Shown here: positions 7,334 to 16,400 of the stretch, in pieces
Layout: the number at the start of each line of letters is the position of its first letter
Position numbering within the stretch: position 1 is the stretch's first letter
The notes under the pieces: model-generated
The model's database searches: none
What the model was told of the DNA's origin: nothing
The model's input: the letters and a program-made list of their open reading frames with translations, nothing else
From: an uncultured Prevotella sp.
Lineage (GTDB): Bacteria; Bacteroidota; Bacteroidia; Bacteroidales; Bacteroidaceae
DNA: 21,854 bases
Reading direction: 5' to 3'
NCBI GenBank assembly: GCA_900552675.1
Contig: USAI01000034.1
Location: 1 to 21,854 of the forward strand
Program-made: the position numbers and the translations under genes

Positions 7334-9880
7334 ATGGAAACAAAACAGACATACTCTTACGAGGAAGCCTACGAGGCATCATTGAAATATTTTGCTGGCG
7401 ACGAACTGGCCGCCCGCGTGTGGGTGAACAAGTATGCTATGAAGGATAGCTTCGGCAATATATACGAGCGCAGCCCACAAGACATGCATTGGCGCATAGC
7501 CAACGAGGTAGCACGCATAGAACAGAAATATCCTAACCCTATGTCGGCACAAGAGGTGTTCGACTTGTTAGACCACTTCCGCTACATTGTGCCCGCAGGA
7601 AGCCCCATGACGGGCATAGGCAACAACCACCAGGTGGCATCGCTGAGCAACTGCTTCGTGATAGGCTTGGAGGGCAACTCTGACTCGTATGGCGCCATCA
7701 TGCGCATTGACGAGGAACAGGTGCAACTGATGAAACGCCGCGGTGGCGTGGGCCACGACCTGTCTGACTTGCGACCGAAGGGGTCGCCTGTGAACAACTC
7801 GGCACTCACCTCAACGGGCTTGGTGCCCTTCATGGAACGTTATAGCAACTCGACCCGCGAGGTGGCACAAGACGGACGTCGAGGCGCACTGATGCTCAGC
7901 GTAAGCATTAAGCACCCTGACAGCGAAGCCTTTATCGATGCAAAGATGACCGAGGGTAAGGTAACAGGCGCTAACGTGTCAGTGAAACTGGACGATACAT
8001 TCATGCAGGCTGCCATCGACGATACGCCCTACGTGCAACAGTTTCCCATTGATGCAGCAGAGCCTCTTGTAAAGAAAGAAATCTCGGCTAAGAAGTTGTG
8101 GGAAAAGATTGTACACAACGCATGGAAGAGCGCTGAACCAGGAGTGCTGTTTTGGGACACTATTCTGCGCGAAAGCATACCCGACTGTTATGCCGATCTG
8201 GGTTTCCGCACCGTGAGCACCAACCCTTGCGGTGAGATACCTTTGTGCCCCTACGACTCGTGCCGACTGCTGTCGGTAAACCTTTATAGCTATGTTGAAA
8301 ACCCGTTTACACCCAGTGCATCGTTCAACTATGACAAACTGAAGCAGCACGTGCGCGCCGCTCAGCGTATCATGGACGATATTGTTGATCTAGAACTGGA
8401 GAAGATTGACGCCATCATGGAAAAGGTGAAGGCCGACCCACAAACCGATGAGGTGAAACATGCCGAATATCATCTGTGGGAGAAAATTAAAAACAAGAGT
8501 AGCCTGGGACGAAGAACGGGTGTGGGCATCACGGCCGAAGGCGATATGATAGCAGCCATGGGGCTGCGCTATGGCACACAAGAGGCTACCGACTTCAGCG
8601 TGAGCGTGCATCGCACACTGGCACTAAGCGCCTATGGCAGTTCGGTAGAAATGGCGCGCGAGCGCGGGGCCTTTGCCATATATGACGCTGAACGCGAGAA
8701 GAACAACCCCTTCATCTTACGCATAAAAGAGGCCGACCACCAGCTGTATAACGACATGGTGCAGTATGGCCGACGCAACATTGCTTGTCTTACCATTGCC
8801 CCCACAGGCACCACCAGCCTGATGACGCAAACCACCAGTGGCATTGAACCCGTGTTTATGCCCGTGTATAAGCGTAGACGCAAGGTAAATCCAAATGACG
8901 CCGATGTGCATGTTGACTTTGTTGACGAGGTGGGCGACTCGTTTGAAGAGTATATCGTTTACCACCATAAGTTCTTAGAGTGGATGCGCATAAATGGCAT
9001 CGACACCACACGCAAATATACTCAAGCCGAAATTGACAATCTTGTAGCACGGTCGCCCTACAATAAAGCCACAGCAAACGATGTTGACTGGCTGATGAAG
9101 GTGCGCATGCAAGGTGCCATACAGAAATGGGTTGACCACAGCATCAGCGTAACGGTAAACTTACCAAACGACGTTGACGAAGCACTGGTAAACCGCCTCT
9201 ACGTAGAAGCTTGGCGCTCGGGATGCAAAGGCTGCACCATCTATCGCGATGGAAGCCGTGCGGGCGTAATGGTATCGGTAAGCAAGAAAGAAAAGAAGGC
9301 CGAAACACCCGCTCCTGCCCCACACGCCGAGGTGGTAGAGGTGCGCCCAAGAGAACTGGAATGTGACGTGGTGCGCTTCCAAAACAACAAAGAAAAATGG
9401 GTGGCCTTTGTAGGCTTGCTGAAGGGGCATCCGTATGAAATATTCACGGGTCTGCAAGACGATGAAGAGGGCATCTCACTGCCTAAAACAGTAGTGAAAG
9501 GACGCATCATTAAACAAACACTGGAAGATGGCAGCCATCGCTACGACTTTCAGTTTGAGAACAAACGCGGCTATAAAACAACCGTTGAGGGACTGAGCGA
9601 GAAGTTTAACCCTGAATATTGGAACTATGCTAAGCTAATTTCAGGCGTGCTGCGCTATCGTATGCCTATCGAAAATGTTATCAAACTGGTAGGTTCGCTA
9701 CAACTGAAGAGCGAGAGCATCAACACATGGAAGATAGGTGTTGAACGTGCCTTGAAGAAATATATCGTCGACGGCACCAAGGCTAAAGGCAAGGTGTGCC
9801 CCGTGTGCGGACAAGAGACGCTGGTTTATCAAGAAGGATGCCTCATCTGCACCAACTGTGGTACCTCGCGCTGCGGATAA
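7334..9880 (+). CDS. nrdJ: Adenosylcobalamin-dependent ribonucleotide reductase (class II)
   Basis: This 848-residue enzyme reduces ribonucleotides to deoxyribonucleotides using a thiyl radical made from adenosylcobalamin, so it needs no NrdB partner, and none is adjacent. Active-site motif NPCGE is at 297-301, with N297, thiyl C299 and E301. C107 (in SNCFVI) and C310, 11 residues after C299, are the likely redox pair. PTGTTSL at 490-496 is the phosphate-binding loop. The C-terminal part (about 675-810) resembles the TSCPD domain of class II enzymes. The tail is cysteine-rich (C822, C825, C836, C839, C842, C847) and probably delivers reducing power or binds zinc. No N-terminal ATP-cone is evident. 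ATG 7334 follows its promoter by about 35 nt, and a strong terminator closes the transcript. Activity depends on B12 from uptake or synthesis, which this window does not show. Confidence 0.93.
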   Translation: METKQTYSYEEAYEASLKYFAGDELAARVWVNKYAMKDSFGNIYERSPQDMHWRIANEVARIEQKYPNPMSAQEVFDLLDHFRYIVPAGSPMTGIGNNHQVASLSNCFVIGLEGNSDSYGAIMRIDEEQVQLMKRRGGVGHDLSDLRPKGSPVNNSALTSTGLVPFMERYSNSTREVAQDGRRGALMLSVSIKHPDSEAFIDAKMTEGKVTGANVSVKLDDTFMQAAIDDTPYVQQFPIDAAEPLVKKEISAKKLWEKIVHNAWKSAEPGVLFWDTILRESIPDCYADLGFRTVSTNPCGEIPLCPYDSCRLLSVNLYSYVENPFTPSASFNYDKLKQHVRAAQRIMDDIVDLELEKIDAIMEKVKADPQTDEVKHAEYHLWEKIKNKSSLGRRTGVGITAEGDMIAAMGLRYGTQEATDFSVSVHRTLALSAYGSSVEMARERGAFAIYDAEREKNNPFILRIKEADHQLYNDMVQYGRRNIACLTIAPTGTTSLMTQTTSGIEPVFMPVYKRRRKVNPNDADVHVDFVDEVGDSFEEYIVYHHKFLEWMRINGIDTTRKYTQAEIDNLVARSPYNKATANDVDWLMKVRMQGAIQKWVDHSISVTVNLPNDVDEALVNRLYVEAWRSGCKGCTIYRDGSRAGVMVSVSKKEKKAETPAPAPHAEVVEVRPRELECDVVRFQNNKEKWVAFVGLLKGHPYEIFTGLQDDEEGISLPKTVVKGRIIKQTLEDGSHRYDFQFENKRGYKTTVEGLSEKFNPEYWNYAKLISGVLRYRMPIENVIKLVGSLQLKSESINTWKIGVERALKKYIVDGTKAKGKVCPVCGQETLVYQEGCLICTNCGTSRCG

Positions 9881-9904
9881 TGAAACACTGATTATCATAT
9901 ATCG

Positions 9905-9944
9905 GGAAAAGGGCGCTATACAACAGCACCCTTTTCCTTTTTTT
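9905..9944 (+). terminator. Strong intrinsic terminator after nrdJ
   Basis: GGAAAAGGGCGCT (9905-9917) pairs with AGCACCCTTTTCC (9925-9937) over 13 positions with one C-A mismatch and a 7-nt loop, followed by seven T (9938-9944). It ends only 21 nt before the folB start. Confidence 0.9.
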
Positions 9945-9965
9945 ATTTCATCATAGATAAAAGCA

Positions 9966-10343
9966 ATGACAGCATTACATATTACACACAGCACCATCTT
10001 TGTAAACGACATACAGCTGCATGCCTACCACGGTGTGATGCCACAAGAACAGCTGACGGGCAACGACTATTTGGTAAGCGTGTCGGCACAATATCCTATC
10101 GACAAAGCCATTACCACCGACGATGTACAACACACACTAAACTATGCCATGGTGTATGACATAGTAAAGGAAGAAATGGGCATCAGTTCAAAACTGGTAG
10201 AGCACGTGGCCGGACGCATTGCGCAACATCTTATGAAACAGTTTGCCGACATATCGGCCGTGCAGGTGCGCATTACCAAGCTCAATCCGCCCATGGGTGC
10301 ACAATGTGCTGGGGCTGGCGTTGAGGTAGAAATGACACGATAA
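9966..10343 (+). CDS. folB: Dihydroneopterin aldolase FolB
   Basis: The 125-residue length is typical. FolB converts 7,8-dihydroneopterin to 6-hydroxymethyl-dihydropterin and glycolaldehyde in folate synthesis. The order of motifs fits: TIFVNDIQLHAYHGVMPQEQ (10-29), LNYAMVYDIV (58-67), LVEHVAGRIA (77-86) with E79 as the pterin-anchoring glutamate, and VRITKLNPPM (101-110) with K105 as the likely catalytic lysine. The N-terminus matches the family from about residue 9, and the next Met would remove the active-site region, so ATG 9966 is kept. No promoter fits between the nrdJ terminator and this start. No other folate gene adjoins it. Confidence 0.93.
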   Translation: MTALHITHSTIFVNDIQLHAYHGVMPQEQLTGNDYLVSVSAQYPIDKAITTDDVQHTLNYAMVYDIVKEEMGISSKLVEHVAGRIAQHLMKQFADISAVQVRITKLNPPMGAQCAGAGVEVEMTR

Positions 10344-10355
10344 CAAACAATCATA

Positions 10356-10444
10356 AAAGCTATTATTATTAGGCTATAGCAACAGATATCATAAGGTTAT
10401 TGCATGATTATTCTGCAGTTATAACAAAGCTATTATAAGGTTAT
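10356..10444. repeat. Two pairs of short direct repeats before the amidase
   Basis: AAAGCTATTAT occurs at 10356-10366 and 10426-10436. ATAAGGTTAT occurs at 10391-10400 and 10435-10444. All lie between folB and the amidase promoter and might be regulator sites, or just AT-rich similarity. Confidence 0.3.
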
Positions 10445-10477
10445 ACGCCTACTAAAAACGAAAAAACTGAACGTTTC

Positions 10478-10509
10478 TTTGGGGTTTCCAACTTTAATGC
10501 TTAAATTTG
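10478..10509 (+). promoter_or_regulatory. Amidase-mlaD promoter
   Basis: TTTG at 10478-10481 and TAAATTTG at 10502-10509 are separated by exactly 20 nt, a full match to the Bacteroidota -33/-7 pair. The transcript should start near 10514-10517. The possible TTG start at 10507 overlaps the -7 element and is therefore ruled out. Confidence 0.8.
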
Positions 10510-10533
10510 CAACAACGTATGTACATTAGTTTC

Positions 10534-12042
10534 ATGAACTCTATAAAGGCCCTATTTCTCGCCCTCTGTATCACTACCGCTGGCATCCTGCAAGCGGCAG
10601 TAACCGACCGCTTTACACTTGTTATCGACGCTGGACACGGCGGACACGATTCGGGAGCCAAAGGTTCGTTCTCGTATGAAAAAAACATTAACCTGTCGGT
10701 GGCATTAGCCTTTGGCAAGTATGTAGAACGCAATTGCCCCGATGTGCGCGTGGTGTACACTCGCAAAAAAGATGTTTTTGTTCCGCTGTATGAACGTGCC
10801 GAGATTGCAAACCGCAATAAGGCAAACTTGTTTGTGTCGGTACACACAAACGCTCTGCCTAAAGGACGAATATCACGCGGATTTGAAACCTACACGCTGG
10901 GCGACGGACGATCGCATGGCACCAAGACAAACCTTGATGTGGCCAAACGCGAGAACTCGGTCATCTTCATGGAGAAAGACTATAAGCAGCACTATGTAGG
11001 CTACGACCCTAACTCGGCCGAAAGCAACATCATGTTCGAGTTTGTGCAAGACCATAACATGCAGCAAAGTGTTGAATTTGCTAAACTGCTGCAACGCAAT
11101 GTGTGCTCAATGGCAGGACGCATTAACAAAGGTGTGCACCAAGACAACTTTGCCGTGCTACGACTCACATCAATGCCAGCATGCCTCATCGAGTTGGGCT
11201 TCATCACTACGCCCGACGAAGAGAAAGCATTGAACGATGCTAACATGGTAGACCGCATAGGACGCGGCATATACAACGCCTTCATTGAATATAAGAGCAA
11301 ACAGGCGGGCGGTATCACCATTCCATACAAGCCTCTGCCTGAGGCTGATAATGAGATAGAAGCTAAGAATGAGGCTAAAGTAAAGAATGAAATAATGCCT
11401 GAAGCAAAGAACGATACAAAGGCTGAAGCAAAGAATGATGCTAAGGCAGAGACAAAGAATGATGCTAGGCCCAAAGCAAACAGAAAAACAAAAGCTAATG
11501 CCCAAAGCAAACAAAGCCTGGCGGCATTAGAAGATGGCATTATAACGTTTGATGAAAACGCAGGAAAGGGCACCAACAAGCCTGTGACAAAGCCTGCACA
11601 AGAAGTGAAACAAGTGGCAGCTGCTAAGCCCATACCTGTGGCGAAGCCTCTTCAAGAAACAAAGCCTGTTCAGGAGACAAAACCTGTTCAAGAGACAAAG
11701 CCTGTTCAGGAGACGAATCCTGTTCAAGAAACAAAGCCTGCATCTGTGGCTCAGAATGTAGAGCAAAGTGCGCCTATCTTCAAGATACAAATTATGACCA
11801 GCAGTCGCAAGTTGAAAGCAGATGATGCTGCTTTTAAAGGTTTGAAAGGAGTCGATTTCTATTCTGAAGGCAACAGTTATAAATATACCTATGGTGCTTC
11901 GACCAACTATAACGAGATTTATCGTTTGCGCAAAGAGGTAGTTGAACAGTTTCCCTCATGCTTCATCATCGCATTGAAAGACGGACAGCGTATGGATGTG
12001 AACGAAGCAATAAAACTATTCAAAAGCAACAGAAACAAGTGA
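10534..12042 (+). CDS. Secreted N-acetylmuramoyl-L-alanine amidase with repeat linker and SPOR-like domain
   Basis: This is a 502-residue protein counted from ATG 10534. Residues 1-21 form a signal peptide. The Amidase_3 domain (about 27-255) cleaves the MurNAc-L-Ala bond of peptidoglycan: zinc ligands H35 in DAGHGGHDSG, E49 and H104 in SVHTNA, and catalytic E220 in LIELGF. Residues about 270-410 are a low-complexity linker with two repeat types (EAKND-like, then KPVQET). The last 85 or so residues (FKIQIMTSSRKL onward) look like a SPOR-type domain, which binds denuded septal glycan. Together this suggests a periplasmic cell-separation or wall-remodelling enzyme, comparable to AmiC or LytC. 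ATG 10519 would also lie downstream of the expected transcript start; 10534 gives the cleaner signal peptide. mlaD follows after 92 nt. Confidence 0.92.
   Translation: MNSIKALFLALCITTAGILQAAVTDRFTLVIDAGHGGHDSGAKGSFSYEKNINLSVALAFGKYVERNCPDVRVVYTRKKDVFVPLYERAEIANRNKANLFVSVHTNALPKGRISRGFETYTLGDGRSHGTKTNLDVAKRENSVIFMEKDYKQHYVGYDPNSAESNIMFEFVQDHNMQQSVEFAKLLQRNVCSMAGRINKGVHQDNFAVLRLTSMPACLIELGFITTPDEEKALNDANMVDRIGRGIYNAFIEYKSKQAGGITIPYKPLPEADNEIEAKNEAKVKNEIMPEAKNDTKAEAKNDAKAETKNDARPKANRKTKANAQSKQSLAALEDGIITFDENAGKGTNKPVTKPAQEVKQVAAAKPIPVAKPLQETKPVQETKPVQETKPVQETNPVQETKPASVAQNVEQSAPIFKIQIMTSSRKLKADDAAFKGLKGVDFYSEGNSYKYTYGASTNYNEIYRLRKEVVEQFPSCFIIALKDGQRMDVNEAIKLFKSNRNK
11359..11469 (+). repeat. Degenerate EAKND-type repeats in the amidase linker
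   Basis: Residues 276-312 of the amidase are built from near-copies of EAKNE, EAKND, AEAKND and AETKND, rich in Lys, Glu and Ala. The DNA copies have diverged, so this block looks older than the neighbouring KPVQET block. Confidence 0.75.
11644..11733 (+). repeat. Five 18-bp tandem repeats encoding KPVQET
   Basis: Five consecutive in-frame 18-bp units encode KPLQET, KPVQET three times, and NPVQET (residues 371-400). The units differ mainly at silent positions. Changes in unit number keep the reading frame and alter only linker length. Confidence 0.9.
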
Positions 12043-12059
12043 TCATATAAGACAAGTGA

Positions 12060-12118
12060 TAACGCGAAATAAAACGTAACGCGAAACAAGAGAGAACACA
12101 AACAAATAATAACGCAAA
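12060..12118 (+). repeat. TAACGCGAAA repeats between amidase and mlaD
   Basis: TAACGCGAAA occurs at 12060-12069 and 12077-12086, with a shortened copy TAACGCAAA at 12110-12118. They lie in the 92-nt spacer. No TAnnTTTG promoter was found there, so mlaD is probably read from the amidase promoter. Confidence 0.3.
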
Positions 12119-12134
12119 TATAGTTAGGAACAAG

Positions 12135-13037
12135 ATGAAATACTTTACAAAAGAAGTTAGAATTGCCCTCGTGGCAATAGTGGGAGTGGTCATTCTTTTC
12201 TTTGGAATGAACTTTCTGAAAGGACTGAACGTGTTTTCGTCGCAAAACGAGTATGGTGTAAACTTTACCGACATCACCGGCCTCTCGGCATCAAGCCCTG
12301 TTTATGCCGACGGCTATAAGGTGGGTGTGGTAAAAAACATCATCTACGATTATACTGGCACCAAAGGCCCCAAGGTTATCATTGGTGTTGACAAACAGCT
12401 GCGCATACCAGCAGGAAGTTCGGCAGAGATTGAGAGCGATATGCTGGGCAACGTAAAGATAAACCTGTTGCTGGCAAACAACCCTCGCGAAAGAGTGAAC
12501 CCTGGTGAAACCTTTAACGGCAATGTAAACAATGGTGCCATGGGACAACTGCAAAACATGATTCCCACCATTGAGAAGATGCTGCCTAAGCTCGACAGCA
12601 TTATGACAAGCCTGAACACTATCTTGGCCGACCCCGCCATTAAAGAGTCGCTGCATAATGTACAAAACATTACAGCCAACCTCACCACTTCTACAGAACA
12701 GCTGAACACGCTGATGGCAAACGTAAACCGCAACATGCCCGCCATGATGACCAAAGCCGACAAGGTGCTGGACAACACACAACAGCTTACAGCCCATCTG
12801 GCGGCTGTTGATGTAGCCTCAACCATGAAACAGGTTGACCAAACCATTGCTAACGTGCAAGAGCTCACTGCAAAGCTGAACAGCAAAGACGGAACACTCG
12901 GTCTGCTCATGAACGACCCATCGCTGTATAACAACCTCAACTCTACTATGCGCAATGCCGACTCGCTCGTCATTGACCTCCGTCAGCATCCTAAGCGCTA
13001 CGTCCACTTCTCTATCTTCGGTAAGAAAGACAAATAA
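12135..13037 (+). CDS. MCE-family lipid-transport protein, MlaD-like
   Basis: This is a 300-residue protein. A single N-terminal membrane helix (about 8-28) anchors it in the inner membrane, followed by an MCE domain (about 38-115, with VYADGYKVGVVKNI and the glycine-rich turns of the fold) and a long helical, coiled-coil-like region (about 136-250). The C-terminus has GTLGLLMNDPSLYNNL (253-268) and HPKRYVHFSIFG (285-296), typical of Bacteroidota members. MCE proteins form hexameric rings or tubes that carry phospholipid between the membranes with an MlaE/MlaF transporter; neither partner gene is here. Linkage to the amidase suggests a joint envelope role, but this is inference. A terminator follows. 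Confidence 0.9.
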   Translation: MKYFTKEVRIALVAIVGVVILFFGMNFLKGLNVFSSQNEYGVNFTDITGLSASSPVYADGYKVGVVKNIIYDYTGTKGPKVIIGVDKQLRIPAGSSAEIESDMLGNVKINLLLANNPRERVNPGETFNGNVNNGAMGQLQNMIPTIEKMLPKLDSIMTSLNTILADPAIKESLHNVQNITANLTTSTEQLNTLMANVNRNMPAMMTKADKVLDNTQQLTAHLAAVDVASTMKQVDQTIANVQELTAKLNSKDGTLGLLMNDPSLYNNLNSTMRNADSLVIDLRQHPKRYVHFSIFGKKDK

Positions 13038-13113
13038 TATACATTATTGTTTCATCAACAAAACAATATTGAACCACCAAACAACGTTTTTCAAAAAAAC
13101 TTATAACCCAACA

Positions 13114-13155
13114 AAAAGCCTTGCAAGTGTCACAGATGTGCTTGCGAGGCTTTTT
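13114..13155 (+). terminator. Intrinsic terminator of the amidase-mlaD unit
   Basis: AAAAGCCTTGCAAG (13114-13127) pairs with CTTGCGAGGCTTTT (13141-13154) over 14 positions with one wobble pair, ending in a T run (to 13155). It lies 76 nt after the mlaD stop. The intergenic stretch 13038-13403 holds this terminator and the one on the other strand; I see no gene in the AT-rich part between them (13156-13308). Confidence 0.88.
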
Positions 13156-13308
13156 ATATACCTATAAAAAGAAGAGGATGCATTATATTCTTGACATCAA
13201 CACTATTGCCTTAATATACCAAATAACGATAGTACTAAATAAAAAACGATGAGAGCAAGATACTGAAAGATCAAAAGAAGTAATAGAATCGAGAAGATAA
13301 CAGAGGAT

Positions 13309-13355
13309 AAAAAAAGAAGCATATTAAAATCCTTCACTGGACTTAAATATGCTTC
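13309..13355 (-). terminator. Intrinsic terminator of the SusCD operon
   Basis: On the minus strand GAAGCATATT (13355-13346) pairs with AATATGCTTC (13325-13316) as a 10-bp stem, with partial further pairing toward the loop, and is followed by seven T (13315-13309). It lies about 50 nt after the stop of the last susC-type gene. Confidence 0.75.
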
Positions 13356-13403
13356 CATTTTCTTCTTACACCTAAACTATATATCAGTTTTCTTCTTTCA
13401 ACC

Positions 13404-16400
13404 TTACAGAGACAAACTAATGCCAAAGTTTATAACTCGCTGATTCATGTATGCATCACCAGCCGAATTTGTTTTAATTTCCGGGTCTTGCTGATACTTA
13501 TCATAGCTGGTCCAGGTGAAAAGATTATATGCATTCATATAGAGGCGAAGACCGCTAAGGAAGCGCGGGGTATACTTCTTTGGGAAATCGTATGATAAAT
13601 CAATTGTCTTCAAGCGAATATACCACGCATCAACAAGCCAAAAGTCTGACATATAAGCCTGGGCACTATTTACTGTATTGCCATTGCTCGTAAGACGCGG
13701 GAAATTTATAGGCTCTCCATTCTCATATCGTTCCAAGTTCCAACGTTCCAAGTGTAAAGGCTGGAATTGGCTCTTAAAGGGTTCGATACCCGTTCCTACC
13801 ACACTGAAACTATAATTGAAAGAGCCTTGGAACAAAACGCTAAGCGTTAAGCCTTTCCAAGAACCACCCACGGTCCAACCCAAAGTAGTGTTAGGTAGAT
13901 TGGGCTTACCTATAGCACTCTTGTCATAATCGTTGATAATACCATCGCCATTCAAATCTTTATATTTCAAATCGCCAGCCTGAACTGGTATATCTGTATT
14001 AGGTACAGCGGGAGCGTCGGTAGCACCTGCCTTTATCTTTGCAATATCGTCGGGCGTATAGTATCCCTCCCAAGTATAGCCGAAAGGCTGACCTATTGAA
14101 TGACCTGTAGATGCCAACCAAGGATAAATTTGCTGAGCTTCGGCCTGATATTCAATTTTGTTCTTAGCATATGAGAACACAAAATTAGTATTAAACTGGA
14201 AATCGCCAAACTTCTGTCGATAACCTATCTGTCCGTCAAAGCCCTGATTTGTGGTACGAGCAATATTAACAGGCGAGGTTCCTACACCTAAGATAAGCGG
14301 AATGTCATTACGATATACCAACTGATCATAGCGTTTATCATAGAAATAGTCGAAAGTAAGCGAGACACAATTGAAAAGGTTCAAATCTATACCCAGGTCA
14401 AACTTCTTCGCCTTTTCCCATGTAACATTGTCATTACCCAAAGCTCCTTCCTTATATCCAGGAAAAGTTTCTGCCTCATACTCAGAGAAATAATAGCTAT
14501 TACCATTTTCATAAACCTGATTATAAAGGTAGCGGTTGCCCATAGCCACATCACTACCCACTAAGCCATACGATGTGCGCAGCTTCAAAAGGTCTACACC
14601 CTTTACGTGCTTCCGAAACCATGACTCTTCAGAGATAGCCCATCCTAAGCCAATGGCAGGAAAGAAGCCATAGCGATGTCCTGCTTTAAAACGGTCAGAG
14701 CCATTGTAAGCCATATTGAAATCGACAAGATATCGGCTATCAAACTTATAACTCAACTTCAACGTTGTGCCACGAAACTTAGTGGGCACCTGCGGCGAAT
14801 ACACCCATGAGGGGCTATCCAGTTCTACCGTTTTGCTTTCTTGATTGAATAGCAACATCGCATTTACATCGTGTATCTGATTAAACACGCGAGCATAATT
14901 GATTGAGGCCATCATATTAAGATCTTTAATAGCCGTATGCGGGTCAACAGTAATAGCGGGAACCTCCTTTGTATAAACGCCATCAGGATTAATATTATAT
15001 AAACCTGTTGCTGAATTATAATGATAGGTGGGATACGAGTTGCGCCAAGCCGAACGCGCGTTCTCATCAATTGTAGAATAAGCCACACGCAGATTTGATG
15101 ACAAGCCCTTTGTTAGAAAATCCATTTTCCAGTTGGCACTGTAAAGAAGGTTATTGTCATTACGGCGCGTACGGTTATACCCCTCATTGGCAAGACGTGC
15201 ATTAAGTGTAGGACGTCGAGAATTGGTGTCATACAGATAAGCATCTGTTCCATCAGGATTCTTCACAGGTGCCGAATAGGGATGCATCTCATTAAAGTCG
15301 TAGATAGCTCCTACAGCATTGATGCCTCGAGGCTCATTGATATTCATGAAACGAGAAGTAACATCAAGACGCATTGAGAGATTGTTTGTAACCTGAAAGT
15401 CGAGGTTTGAACGGAAATTAAAACGGCGATAGCGATAACTACTGTTCAAATCGTCGCCCGAATCGAAGTCGCGTAACAAACTGTTTTGGCCGAAGTAGCC
15501 CACCGAGACAAAATATTTTAGACGTTCAGAACCACCCGATACATCAACATTGATGTTCGACTGCATAGCTGTTTTCTTAAATATTTCATTATACCAGTTT
15601 ACATCTGGATACCCATATGGGTCGTCACCAGTACGAAAATGTTCAATATCGTTTTCTGTAAATGCTGGGGTAAGGCCATCGTTCTTATAGGCTTCGTTTA
15701 CCAATTGTGCGGTCTGATACGAATTAAGAAATTTAGGTGTACGAACCGCCATTTGCAATCCGGTTTCCATACGCACATTAATTTTCGGAGCGCCATCTAC
15801 ACCACGACGAGTTTTCACCACCAGCACACCATTGGCACCCTTAATACCATAAATAGCGGTTGTTGAGGCATCTTTCAATATAGATATACTTTCTATTTCG
15901 TTCACATTAATTTGCGACAACTGATCGTAACTATATTCTACATCATCAACAATAATCAACGGTTTGTTACCCGCATCATTTAAAGAACTTACGCCACGGA
16001 TAAAAAAATCAGAAGCATCCTTACCAGGCTGTCCGCTACGCTGCTGCGAGAAGAAGCCAGGCAGTTTTCCTGCCAGCGTGTTTTGCACACTGCTCACAGG
16101 CACCTTGCGCAGCTCAGCTCCGTTAACAGCGCTCACAGCACCAGTCATGGTAAGGCGCTTAGCTTGTCCGTAGCCCACTACCACCACCTCATCAAGATTG
16201 CTGTTATCTGGTTGCATCACCACATTTAGTAGCGCTCCCTTTACCGTAACAGTATACTCACGATAACCGATATACGAGAATATCAGTTTCTGTCCTACTT
16301 GCGTTTTAATGGTATAACGTCCGTCAAAGTCGGTAACAGCAGCCTCCTTACCCTTGACACTCTTCACCGTAACACCGATGAGCGCATCGCCACCATCAGA

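Noticed and set aside
10507..10533. TTG start for the amidase
   Set aside because: The TTG is part of the -7 element TAAATTTG, so it lies upstream of the expected transcript start.
13156..13308. Possible small RNA or small gene between the two facing terminators
   Set aside because: AT-rich, no open frame of note, no promoter match I could defend, no stable hairpin.
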